Assembly (NCBI RefSeq): GCF_946885855.1
Contig: NZ_CAMPHH010000238.1
Span: forward strand, 1 to 5,209
Reading direction: 5' to 3'
Origin: an uncultured Actinotalea sp.
Lineage (GTDB): Bacteria > Actinomycetota > Actinomycetes > Actinomycetales > Cellulomonadaceae
DNA: 5,209 bases
The position numbers and the translations under genes were made by a program. Position 1 is the stretch's first letter. Every line of letters starts with the position of its first letter. This document shows, piece by piece, positions 1 through 5,209 of the stretch. Under the pieces are notes generated by a model. The model ran no database searches. It was given only the letters and a program-made list of their open reading frames with translations, and had not been told where the DNA came from.

Positions 1-21
1 TCCGGCCGGGGTGGCTTGCGC

Positions 22-56
22 CGACCACGGATGCAGTTTCACGTGAAACGTGGTCG
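22..56. repeat. Inverted repeat enclosing parS site 1
   Basis: CGACCACG at 22-29 is the exact reverse complement of CGTGGTCG at 49-56. If C21 is bulged, the stem gains two more pairs (G20-C57 and C19-G58). The 19-base loop holds most of parS site 1, and base C49 belongs to both elements, so the outer stem and a full parS hairpin cannot both form completely. Its centre (39) is offset 3.5 bases from the parS centre. It could be an rsmG-side transcript hairpin or chance; there is no T-tract. Confidence 0.4.
36..49. promoter_or_regulatory. parS: parS site 1 (perfect palindrome)
   Basis: The sequence GTTTCACGTGAAAC is a perfect 14-bp palindrome identical to the core of the bacterial chromosomal parS consensus TGTTTCACGTGAAACA. 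Only the two outermost bases of the 16-bp consensus differ (A and G here). ParB encoded downstream should bind it through its helix-turn-helix and load as a sliding CTP clamp. The site lies in non-coding DNA about 405 bp before the parA start. Confidence 0.95.
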
Positions 57-223
57 CGTCGGGTGTGGGCGGACATCGAGGACACCCGAGTATCCGTCCG
101 ACGCTCGTCGATGCGATCGGTTCCGCGGCCGCCGGTTCTCCCGTCCGGCTGCTCGGAGAGTCCCTACGCCGGCGATCCCGGCACTGCCGGGTCGACGCTC
201 TTGGGAGAGAGGCGTGCGAGGGC

Positions 224-237
224 GTTTCACGTGGAAC
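224..237 (+). promoter_or_regulatory. parS: parS site 2 (GTTTCACGTGGAAC)
   Basis: The sequence GTTTCACGTGGAAC differs from the perfect palindrome by one base (A to G in the right half). This variant is common among actinobacterial parS sites. It is identical to site 3, including orientation. Its centre is 188 bp downstream of the centre of site 1 and 255 bp upstream of that of site 3. It lies in non-coding DNA before parA. Confidence 0.92.
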
Positions 238-272
238 GACCTGCACCACCCGGACGGCGAGGCCGCGTGGAC

Positions 273-449
273 CGACCGAACGGGGACGGGATGCGGGGTT
301 GAGTGCATCACGAAAAGCAATCACGCGCACTGATCCCGCCTCCGGCGCCGCCGCCCAGGCCGCGCGCCACATCGAGCGGCGGTGGGGACGGTGCACCGCC
401 GAGCGGGCAGCAGATGGCAGGATGGGCCCACGCGACCGAACGGGAGACG
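273..449 (+). repeat. Pair of 12-bp direct repeats in the parA leader
   Basis: CGACCGAACGGG occurs at 273-284 and again at 433-444. The first copy is followed by GACG and the second by AGACG, so the similarity runs for about 16 bases with one indel. The second copy carries the parA Shine-Dalgarno. Each copy is followed within a few bases by an ATG that opens only a tiny frame: ATG at 291 stops after three codons, and ATG at 450 is followed at once by TAG. This may be a remnant of a small duplication of the leader or chance. Confidence 0.45.
442..446 (+). promoter_or_regulatory. Ribosome binding site deciding the parA start
   Basis: GGGAG lies 8 nt before GTG 455, a good match and distance. 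The in-frame ATG at 422 has only AGG directly abutting it, and the ATG at 450 is out of frame and followed by TAG. This site is therefore the main reason for placing the parA start at 455. Confidence 0.65.
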
Positions 450-454
450 ATGTA

Positions 455-1471
455 GTGGATCAGGACGCCACCTGGCGCGTTTCACGTGGAACATCTGCAT
501 CGCTGTCCGAGGACGAGCGACGCGCGCTGCTCATCGACAGCCTCCCGCAGGTCGACGAGTCGACACCCCTGGCCGCCCAGCTCGCTGCCGATGCGCGGCG
601 CAGGATCGACCTGTCGGGACGCCGCTTCGAGAAGCCGCCGTCGACGAGGGTGCTCACCGTCGCGAACCAGAAGGGCGGTGTCGGCAAGACCACCACCACG
701 GTCAATCTCGCTGCCGCGCTCGCCCAGGCGGGTCTGAACGTCCTCGTCGTCGACAACGACCCGCAGGGCAACGCCTCGACGGCCCTCGGCATCGAGCACC
801 GTGCAGGGACGCCGTCGGTCTACGAGGTGCTGGTGGAGGGGGAGGACCTGGGGGCGGTCGTCCAGCCGTCCCCGGACATCGCGCGGCTGGAGTGCGCCCC
901 CGCGACGATCGACCTCTCTGGAGCGGAGATCGAGCTCGTGTCCCTGGTGGCGCGGGAGGCGCGCCTCGGGAACGCCATCTCCGCGTACCTCGACGAGCGT
1001 GAGCAGCAGGGGAACCGTCTGGACTACGTCTTCATCGACTGCCCGCCGAGTCTCGGCCTGCTCACGGTGAACGCCTTCGTCGCTGCGCGCGAGGTGCTCA
1101 TCCCGATCCAGTGCGAGTACTACGCGTTGGAAGGCTTGAGCCAGCTGCTGAAGAACGTGCAGCTGATCAAAAACCACCTGAACAAGGACCTGCACGTCTC
1201 GACCATCCTGCTGACCATGTACGACGCGCGGACGAACCTTGCGCAGCAGGTCGCCGCCGAGGTCCGGGAGCACTTCCCGGAGCAGACGCTGCGGACGACG
1301 GTGCCCCGCTCCGTCCGCATCTCCGAGGCGCCGAGCCATGCGCAGACCGTCATGACCTACGACCCGGGCTCGACCGGGGCGCTCGCCTACCTGGCAGCCG
1401 CCCGCGAGATCGCGGAACGGGCCACCACCCAGCAGCAGAACACCCAGCCTCAGAACACCCAGGAGCACTGA
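455..1471 (+). CDS. parA: Chromosome-partitioning ATPase ParA
   Basis: This 338-residue ParA/Soj-family ATPase partners ParB in separating replicated origins. ATP-bound dimers bind nucleoid DNA non-specifically, and ParB stimulates hydrolysis. Visible motifs are the deviant Walker A KGGVGKTT (73-80, signature lysine K73), the A' motif VVDNDPQGN (98-106, usually DLDPQGN), and Walker B in FIDCPPSLG (193-201, D195). Family blocks [12 protein letters not shown] and [11 protein letters not shown] follow at 216-227 and 284-294. Residues 1-65 form the N-terminal extension typical of actinobacterial ParA, including [12 protein letters not shown]. The C-terminal tail (324-338) is Q/N/T-rich and repetitive. 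GTG 455 is chosen as start because of the Shine-Dalgarno at 442-446. A shorter form from GTG 650 is possible but would lose the conserved N-terminal segment. A parS site lies within codons 9-13. The gene overlaps parB by one base, so the two are co-translated. Confidence 0.95.
   Translation: MDQDATWRVSRGTSASLSEDERRALLIDSLPQVDESTPLAAQLAADARRRIDLSGRRFEKPPSTRVLTVANQKGGVGKTTTTVNLAAALAQAGLNVLVVDNDPQGNASTALGIEHRAGTPSVYEVLVEGEDLGAVVQPSPDIARLECAPATIDLSGAEIELVSLVAREARLGNAISAYLDEREQQGNRLDYVFIDCPPSLGLLTVNAFVAAREVLIPIQCEYYALEGLSQLLKNVQLIKNHLNKDLHVSTILLTMYDARTNLAQQVAAEVREHFPEQTLRTTVPRSVRISEAPSHAQTVMTYDPGSTGALAYLAAAREIAERATTQQQNTQPQNTQEH
479..492 (+). promoter_or_regulatory. parS: parS site 3, inside the parA coding sequence
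   Basis: GTTTCACGTGGAAC is identical to site 2 and lies 24 bp downstream of the parA GTG start. With the following A it is read in frame as Val-Ser-Arg-Gly-Thr, residues 9-13 of ParA. The peptide falls in the variable N-terminal extension, before the ATPase core, where sequence is presumably tolerant. ParB loading here would sit across the beginning of the parAB transcript, which makes autoregulation plausible (inference). Confidence 0.92.
1436..1462 (+). repeat. 15-bp-period repeat at the parA 3' end
   Basis: CAGAACACCCAG occurs at 1436-1447 and 1451-1462, separated by a trinucleotide, giving a 15-bp period. It encodes QNTQP followed by QNTQE in the ParA C-terminal tail. The last AG of the repeat begins the parB Shine-Dalgarno AGGAG, so any change in copy number would stay in frame and move that site with it. 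Confidence 0.75.
1461..1465 (+). promoter_or_regulatory. parB ribosome binding site within parA
   Basis: AGGAG lies 5 nt before the parB ATG at 1471 and is part of the Gln-Glu codons at the end of parA. Combined with the TGATG stop/start overlap (1469-1473), it supports translational coupling and fixes the parB start. Confidence 0.8.
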
Positions 1472-2751
1472 TGGCGGAGAAGCGACGGGGTCTAGGGCGG
1501 GGACTCGGTGCACTCATCCCCAGCGGACCCAGCGGGACCGACCGGCCGGTGGACGTCTTCTTCCCCGGGACGACGGCGACGCAGACGACGGCGACGCAGA
1601 CGACGGCGCCCCCGCCGGAGCAGGGGCCGGGATCCCGGGAGACCTCCGTCGGACCGCTCGAGGACCCACGGCCCGAGACGGTTCCGGAGCCCGGGGCGCA
1701 GGCGGCCCCTGACGGCCCCGCCGGGAGCCTGCCGCACCAGAGCACGGACTCCGGGATCGACCGGACGACCGACGCCCGAGCGCGGGGTGCCCTGCTCCGG
1801 ACGGACGGAGCGGTGGTCGGTACCGGCGGCGACGGGACGCCCACTCCGGACGCCGGCGAGGAGCACGCCGGGCAGACGGCGGAGGCCCCGCGGGCGGGGG
1901 ACGGTGCGGTGTCTCTCCTGCCCGTGCCGGGTGCGCACTTCGCCGAGATCCCCGTGACGGCGATCCGCCCGAACCCCCGCCAGCCCCGCACGGTGTTCGA
2001 CGAGGACGCGCTTGCGGAGCTCGTGAGCTCGATCCGGGAGATCGGTGTCCTGCAGCCCGTGGTGGTGCGGCCGGTCGGGGACCCCGCAGCAGGTGACTAC
2101 GAGCTCATCATGGGCGAGCGGCGGTGGCGCGCGACGCAGGAGGCCGGTCTCGCCACGATCCCGGCCATCGTCCGGGAGACGGAGGACCACGACCTCCTCC
2201 GGGACGCCCTGCTGGAGAACCTGCACCGTAGCCAGCTCAACGCCTTGGAGGAGGCGGCTGCGTACCAGCAGCTGCTCGACGACTTCGGGTGCACGCACGA
2301 GGAGCTGGCGACCCGGATCCACCGGTCACGGCCCCAGATCTCGAACACCCTCAGGCTCCTGCGGCTACCCCCGCTGGTCCAGCGGCGCGTGGCGGCGGGT
2401 GTCCTGTCCGCCGGACACGCACGCGCCCTCCTGGGGCTCCCCGACGCCGCGGCCATGGAGCGGCTCGCCCAGCGCATCGTCGCCGAGGGCCTCTCGGTCC
2501 GGGCGACGGAGGAGATCGTCACCCTCGGTGGAGACCCGGAACGGCCCGCATCGGTCCGCCGACCCCGCGCCGGGGGGCGGAACGCCGCCCTCGACGACCT
2601 GGCGACCCGACTGTCGGATCGATTCGAGACACGCGTGAAGATCGCGCTGGGGAAGAGCAAGGGCCGCCTGACCGTCGAGTTCGCCTCCGTGGACGACCTC
2701 AACCGGATCCTGGCGACGCTCTCACCCGAGGACCCCGGCCTCCTGCGCTGA
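1471..2751 (+). CDS. parB: Chromosome-partitioning protein ParB
   Basis: This 426-residue ParB/Spo0J-family CTPase binds parS, loads as a sliding clamp, and stimulates ParA. The N-terminal motif [14 protein letters not shown] (5-18) is the usual ParA-contacting segment. Residues 19-155 are a long low-complexity linker rich in P, T, G, A and E, likely disordered. The ParB nuclease-like/CTP domain begins near residue 158 ([14 protein letters not shown], 160-173), with LQPVVVR (194-200), GERRWR (215-220) and ENLHR (249-253), the usual nucleotide-binding blocks. The parS-reading helix-turn-helix is about 275-300, ending [15 protein letters not shown]. Residues 370-426 fit the C-terminal dimerisation domain. 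B. subtilis Spo0J is about 280 residues; most of the extra length here is the linker. The ATG overlaps the parA stop (TGATG) and has AGGAG 5 nt upstream. Confidence 0.96.
   Translation: MAEKRRGLGRGLGALIPSGPSGTDRPVDVFFPGTTATQTTATQTTAPPPEQGPGSRETSVGPLEDPRPETVPEPGAQAAPDGPAGSLPHQSTDSGIDRTTDARARGALLRTDGAVVGTGGDGTPTPDAGEEHAGQTAEAPRAGDGAVSLLPVPGAHFAEIPVTAIRPNPRQPRTVFDEDALAELVSSIREIGVLQPVVVRPVGDPAAGDYELIMGERRWRATQEAGLATIPAIVRETEDHDLLRDALLENLHRSQLNALEEAAAYQQLLDDFGCTHEELATRIHRSRPQISNTLRLLRLPPLVQRRVAAGVLSAGHARALLGLPDAAAMERLAQRIVAEGLSVRATEEIVTLGGDPERPASVRRPRAGGRNAALDDLATRLSDRFETRVKIALGKSKGRLTVEFASVDDLNRILATLSPEDPGLLR
1570..1608 (+). repeat. 15-bp tandem repeat in the parB linker, 2.6 copies
   Basis: The unit ACGACGGCGACGCAG is present at 1570-1584 and 1585-1599 without mismatch, followed by a 9-base partial copy at 1600-1608. 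It encodes Thr-Thr-Ala-Thr-Gln units (ParB residues 34-46). The unit is a multiple of three, so copy-number change would keep the frame and only alter linker length. Confidence 0.85.
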
Positions 2752-2762
2752 ACGGACGGCCA

Positions 2763-2791
2763 GGCCGGCCCGGCGGACGGCGCCGGCGGCC
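2763..2791. terminator. Possible bidirectional GC-rich hairpin between parB and ddl
   Basis: In the 93-bp gap between the convergent parB and ddl stop codons, CCGGCG (2770-2775) and CGCCGG (2781-2786) form a 6-bp stem with the 5-base loop GACGG. Outer GGCC arms (2763-2766 and 2788-2791) extend it across a small internal loop. Location between convergent genes fits a shared terminator, but there is no T-run on either strand, and such stems arise easily at this GC content. The rest of the gap shows nothing else. Confidence 0.35.
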
Positions 2792-2844
2792 CGCGTCGCC
2801 GTCGGCCGATCGAGGTCGGGTCGAGCCGCGCTCAGGTCGCCGCC

Positions 2845-3795
2845 TCAGCCCTCGGCCGCCGCGGCCTCCACGATCGCCCGGTACAGCTTGCCCAGGTCCT
2901 GGCCGTCGGCGACGGCGGACTGCGGCAAGAGCGACGTCTCGGTCATCCCGGGCGCGGAGTTGACGTCGATGAACTGCGGGGTGCCGTCGGCGTCGACGAC
3001 GAGATCGGTCCGGGAAAGGTGCCGCAGGTCCAGCGCGCGGTGCACGGCGACGGCCGACTCCGCGACACGCCGGGCGGTCTCCGTGTCGAGCCTGGCAGGG
3101 ACGAAGTACTCCGTCCTGCCCGGGACGTAGCGTGCGTCGTAGTCGTACGGCCCGTCCGTGACGACCTCCACCGCCGGCAGCGCGCGCGGCCCGTCGCCGG
3201 TGTCGACGACGCTCACCGCGACCTCGATCCCCTCGACCGCCTGCTCGACGAGAGCGGTGTCGCCGTAGGCGAAGCAGCTGACCATCGCGCGCGGCAGCTC
3301 CTCGGCGGTCCGGACGAGCGTGACGCCCAGTGCCGAGCCTCCGCGGGACGGCTTCACGGCCAAGGGCAGACCCAGGGCGTCGACCACCGTCCGCAGCACG
3401 TCGGCCGCGCCCAGCTCGCGGAAAAGGCTCTGCGGGAGCGTGACGAACCGAGGCGTCGCCACGCCCGCCCGCGCCGCGAGCGTCTTCGCGACGGGCTTGC
3501 TCCAGGCGCACCGGCTCGCGCGCGGTCCCGCACCGACATAGGGGAGGCCGAGCATCTCCAGGACGTCCCGGACCGATCCGTCCTCGCCCGTGGCGCCGTG
3601 CAGGAGCGGCCAGACCAGCCCCGGACGGACCGAGCGGAGAGTCGGCAGCAGCGAGGTGTCCACGTCGTGCACGGCCACGTCGACGCCCGCGCCACGCAGC
3701 GCCTCGGCGACCCGGCGCCCGCTGCGCAGGGACACGTCCCGCTCGTGGGACAGCCCGCCCGCCAGGACGAGGACGTCGGGCGTGCGGTCGGTCAT
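2845..3795 (-). CDS. ddl: D-alanine--D-alanine ligase family protein (ATP-grasp)
   Basis: This 316-residue protein is Ddl-like; true Ddl makes D-Ala-D-Ala for peptidoglycan in the cytoplasm, using ATP through an acyl-phosphate. The N-terminal domain has AGGLSHERDVSLRSG (12-26, E18 matching the catalytic glutamate) and HGATGEDG (66-73). The ATP-grasp region has SK (99-100), VKPSRGGSALGV (147-158, K148 and S154), the hinge glutamate E184, and E191. The omega-loop YDYDARY (217-223) keeps the catalytic tyrosine Y223. R262, D264, D277, N279 and PGMT (282-285) form the metal and substrate site. Two positions are unusual against E. coli DdlB: D277 replaces the metal-binding Glu, and R222 replaces a Lys. 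ATG 3795 is chosen for its AGAGGAG 5 nt upstream; a GTG at 3810 would add five residues. At 316 residues it is nearer DdlB in size than the longer actinobacterial Ddl. It may be a second Ddl paralogue or a ligase for another substrate. Confidence 0.85.
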   Translation of the reverse strand: MTDRTPDVLVLAGGLSHERDVSLRSGRRVAEALRGAGVDVAVHDVDTSLLPTLRSVRPGLVWPLLHGATGEDGSVRDVLEMLGLPYVGAGPRASRCAWSKPVAKTLAARAGVATPRFVTLPQSLFRELGAADVLRTVVDALGLPLAVKPSRGGSALGVTLVRTAEELPRAMVSCFAYGDTALVEQAVEGIEVAVSVVDTGDGPRALPAVEVVTDGPYDYDARYVPGRTEYFVPARLDTETARRVAESAVAVHRALDLRHLSRTDLVVDADGTPQFIDVNSAPGMTETSLLPQSAVADGQDLGKLYRAIVEAAAAEG

Positions 3796-3800
3796 GGAGA

Positions 3801-3807
3801 CTCCTCT
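3801..3807 (-). promoter_or_regulatory. ddl ribosome binding site at the gene junction
   Basis: Read on the minus strand the sequence is AGAGGAG, 5 nt before the ATG at 3795. It overlaps the aminotransferase stop codon (minus-strand TGA at 3809-3807). The alternative GTG at 3810 has no Shine-Dalgarno upstream but overlaps that stop as GTGA. The strong site favours the ATG. Confidence 0.7.
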
Positions 3808-5183
3808 CACGCCAGGTCAGGACCGGGCGGTTCGACGATGCGGGCCTCCCGGCCGGCAGCGGTGCCGAAGATCTCGACGAGCTCCCGTTCCGCCTCCACC
3901 ACGCCGGCGAGGCGCCGTACACCCTCGCGGATGCGCTCGGGGGTCGGGTAGCAGAACGACAACCTCATGTGGTCAGCGCCCTGGCCGTCCGCGTAGAACG
4001 CCGTGCCCGACACGTAGGCCACGAGGGCGGTGATGGCACGGGGCAGCATCGCCTGCGCGTCGAGGCCGTCGGGCAGGCGGACCCAGGTGTAGAAGCCGCC
4101 GTCGGGCACCGTCCACGACGCCTCGGGCATGTGCTCCGCGAGCGCGGCGACCATGGCGTCGCGGCGCTCGCGGTACATCTCGCGGAACGCCTTCACCTGG
4201 CTGCGCCAGTCGTGCTCGTCGAGGTAGCTCGAGATGGCCAGCTGCGACGCGTTCGACGGGCACAGGATGGCGGACTCGCTCGCGAGCACGAGCTTCTCCC
4301 GCACGGCGTGCGGGGCGACGGCCCAGCCCACGCGGTAGCCCGGCGCGAACGTCTTGGAGAAGGAACCCAGGTACACGACGCCGTCGGCGTCGAGCGACCG
4401 CATGGCCGGCAGCGGCTCGCCGGAGAAGCCGAGGAGTCCGTACGGGTTGTCCTCCACGACGAGCACGCCGTACCGCTGCGCGATCTCCAGGACCCGGGGA
4501 CGGCGCTCGAGCGACAGCGTCACCCCCGCGGGGTTGTGGAAGTTCGGAACGGTGTAGAGGAACTTCACGCGTCGGCCCTCGTCGGCGAGCCGGCGCAGCG
4601 TCGCCTCGAGGGCCTCGGGGACGAGGCCGTGCTCGTCGAGGGGCACGTGGACGACCTCGGCCTCGTAGGCCCGGAACACCCCGAGCGCGCCGACGTAGCT
4701 CGGCGCCTCGGCGACGACGACGTCCCCCGGGTTGACGAAGAGCCGTGTCACCAGGTCCAGGGCTTGTTGAGAACCCGTCGTGATGACGACGTCATCCGGG
4801 TGCGCCTCGATGCCCTCGAGCCGCATGACCTCGAGCACCTGTTCGCGCAGGTGCTCGTCGCCCTGACCCGACCCGTACTGCAGAGCCGTCGTCCCGCGCG
4901 TCGCGAGGAGCCGGTGCGTCGTCTCGGCGATGGCGTCCAGGGGCAGGCCGGCCAGGTTGGGCATACCGCCGGCGAGGGACACCACCTCGGGTCGGTTCGC
5001 CACGGCGAAGAGCGCCCGGATCTCCGACGCGCGCATCCCGTGCGTCCGGTCGGCGTACGAGCCGATCCAGGAATCGAGACGGGTGCCGTGGGACCTCGAG
5101 GGGACCGACGTGCGGGGGCCGGGGGCGGCGCTGCCGGGGGCAGGAGTCACCTGCCCCGTCGGCTCGCCGGGGTCGGGATTCAT
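3807..5183 (-). CDS. PLP-dependent aminotransferase, fold type I (AadAT/LysN-like)
   Basis: This 458-residue cytoplasmic aminotransferase moves an amino group between an amino acid and a 2-oxo acid using pyridoxal phosphate. Visible motifs are SLAGGMPN (69-76), YGSGQGDEHLREQV (103-116), ITTGSQQALDL (134-144), PNFHNPAG (213-220, cofactor-contacting N217), VVEDNPYG (242-249, D245 for the pyridine nitrogen and Y248), SFSKTFAPGYRVGW (274-287, Schiff-base lysine K277) and HMRLSF (405-410, R407 for the substrate carboxylate). The pattern resembles 2-aminoadipate/kynurenine aminotransferases and the catalytic half of MocR regulators, but the N-terminus has no winged-helix domain, so it is an enzyme rather than a regulator. 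Substrate cannot be read from the sequence. Residues 1-34 are a P/G/S/T-rich leader. The ATG has no clear Shine-Dalgarno; GTG at codon 12 (5150) is an alternative. Stop and ddl start are nearly contiguous, indicating one transcript. Confidence 0.88.
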   Translation of the reverse strand: MNPDPGEPTGQVTPAPGSAAPGPRTSVPSRSHGTRLDSWIGSYADRTHGMRASEIRALFAVANRPEVVSLAGGMPNLAGLPLDAIAETTHRLLATRGTTALQYGSGQGDEHLREQVLEVMRLEGIEAHPDDVVITTGSQQALDLVTRLFVNPGDVVVAEAPSYVGALGVFRAYEAEVVHVPLDEHGLVPEALEATLRRLADEGRRVKFLYTVPNFHNPAGVTLSLERRPRVLEIAQRYGVLVVEDNPYGLLGFSGEPLPAMRSLDADGVVYLGSFSKTFAPGYRVGWAVAPHAVREKLVLASESAILCPSNASQLAISSYLDEHDWRSQVKAFREMYRERRDAMVAALAEHMPEASWTVPDGGFYTWVRLPDGLDAQAMLPRAITALVAYVSGTAFYADGQGADHMRLSFCYPTPERIREGVRRLAGVVEAERELVEIFGTAAGREARIVEPPGPDLA

Positions 5184-5187
5184 GCGC

Positions 5188-5198
5188 GGCAGTCTGCC
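5188..5198. repeat. Short palindrome before the aminotransferase start
   Basis: GGCAG (5188-5192) and CTGCC (5194-5198) are exact inverted repeats around a single T, ending 4 bases upstream of the ATG. One base is too short for a tight RNA loop, so it would make more sense as a small dyad in DNA, for example half of an operator; chance is equally possible. The 26 bases available (5184-5209) show no promoter or Shine-Dalgarno, and the window ends here. Confidence 0.3.
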
Positions 5199-5209
5199 AC
5201 GCCCCGCAC

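Larger units (their letters stand above)
1..454. other. Non-coding leader upstream of parA with parS sites
   Basis: I see no convincing protein gene in this 454-bp stretch. Several frames stay open, but their translations are arginine- and proline-rich with no recognisable motif, as expected by chance at this GC content. It contains two parS sites (36-49 and 224-237), an 8-bp inverted repeat around the first, and a 12-bp direct repeat (273-284 and 433-444). A relatively AT-rich patch lies at about 299-326 and begins TTGAGT, but no matching -10 hexamer follows at a proper distance, so I do not call a promoter. In related genomes rsmG usually lies just upstream. One frame reads in from the left edge and stops at 44-46, too short to assign. 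Confidence 0.7.

Noticed and set aside
2..46. A frame entering from the left edge and stopping at TGA inside parS site 1, possibly the end of rsmG
   Set aside because: Only 14 residues are visible, and they show no recognisable RsmG ending. Gene order makes rsmG upstream likely, but this fragment cannot support the call.
299..327. TTGAGT in an AT-richer patch as the parA -35 element
   Set aside because: The hexamer 17 bases downstream is CACGCG, which is not a plausible -10, and no alternative spacing gives a better one.
50..454. N-terminal extension of parA by 135 residues, since the frame is open back to a GTG at position 50
   Set aside because: The translated extension is arginine- and glycine-rich with no ParA-like sequence and reads through parS site 2 and the repeats. 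GTG 455 has a proper Shine-Dalgarno, and the resulting N-terminus resembles actinobacterial ParA. Open frames of this length are common at this GC content.
482..1513. 343-codon minus-strand open frame opposite parA
   Set aside because: No motifs are visible, the composition is rich in arginine and valine, and it lies fully antisense to a clear parA. It is a shadow frame.
2699..3922. 407-codon minus-strand open frame across ddl and the convergent gap
   Set aside because: It is a different frame of the same strand as ddl, is arginine-rich without motifs, and spans the real ddl start and the aminotransferase end. It is a GC-driven shadow.
4644..4649. CACGTG core inside the aminotransferase gene as a fourth parS site
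   Set aside because: Only 9 of 14 positions match the parS core, and the left GTTT arm is GGGG. It is better explained as coding sequence.
1..5209. Replication origin, CRISPR array, tRNA/rRNA, insertion sequence or phage gene
   Set aside because: I see no DnaA-box cluster, no spaced direct-repeat array, no tRNA-like or rRNA-like sequence, and no transposase or phage motifs. The parS cluster suggests that the origin is nearby but outside the window.

Overview
The window is a stretch of very GC-rich DNA carrying a chromosome-partitioning locus. The ParA and ParB proteins look actinobacterial: ParA has the long actinobacterial N-terminus, and the three parS-type sites have the cores GTTTCACGTGAAAC (one) and GTTTCACGTGGAAC (two). 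Overall it fits an actinobacterium, probably of the Micrococcales (Cellulomonas/Cellulosimicrobium-like). The lineage is inferred from protein character and gene order, not from any search. In such genomes parAB lies near the replication origin, usually just downstream of rsmG. No rsmG or DnaA-box cluster can be identified in this window.

Layout. Positions 1-454 are a leader region with no convincing gene and hold two parS sites (36-49 and 224-237). parA (455-1471, +) starts at a GTG with a good Shine-Dalgarno and carries a third parS site inside its 5' coding sequence (479-492). parB (1471-2751, +) overlaps the parA stop by one base. A 93-bp convergent gap (2752-2844) contains a GC-rich hairpin. 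On the minus strand a fold-type-I PLP aminotransferase (3807-5183) is followed by a D-alanine--D-alanine-ligase-like ATP-grasp gene (2845-3795). The second gene starts 11 nt after the first ends, or overlaps it by 4 nt if an alternative GTG is used. The last 26 bases are the truncated upstream region of the aminotransferase gene.

How the genes work together. ParB is expected to load on the parS sites as a CTP-dependent clamp and spread over the surrounding DNA. ParA, a deviant-Walker ATPase, moves or positions these complexes so that newly replicated origins separate. Because the sites lie upstream of and inside parA, ParB loading could also lower parAB transcription; this is inference. The aminotransferase and ligase form a separate, tightly coupled unit transcribed toward parAB. 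The ligase keeps most Ddl active-site residues but differs at two of them.

This is mostly a recognisable housekeeping region, and I did not find a clearly new system. The points most worth a second look are the divergent, aminotransferase-coupled Ddl, the parS site embedded in the parA reading frame, and the short tandem repeats in the ParA tail and the ParB linker.
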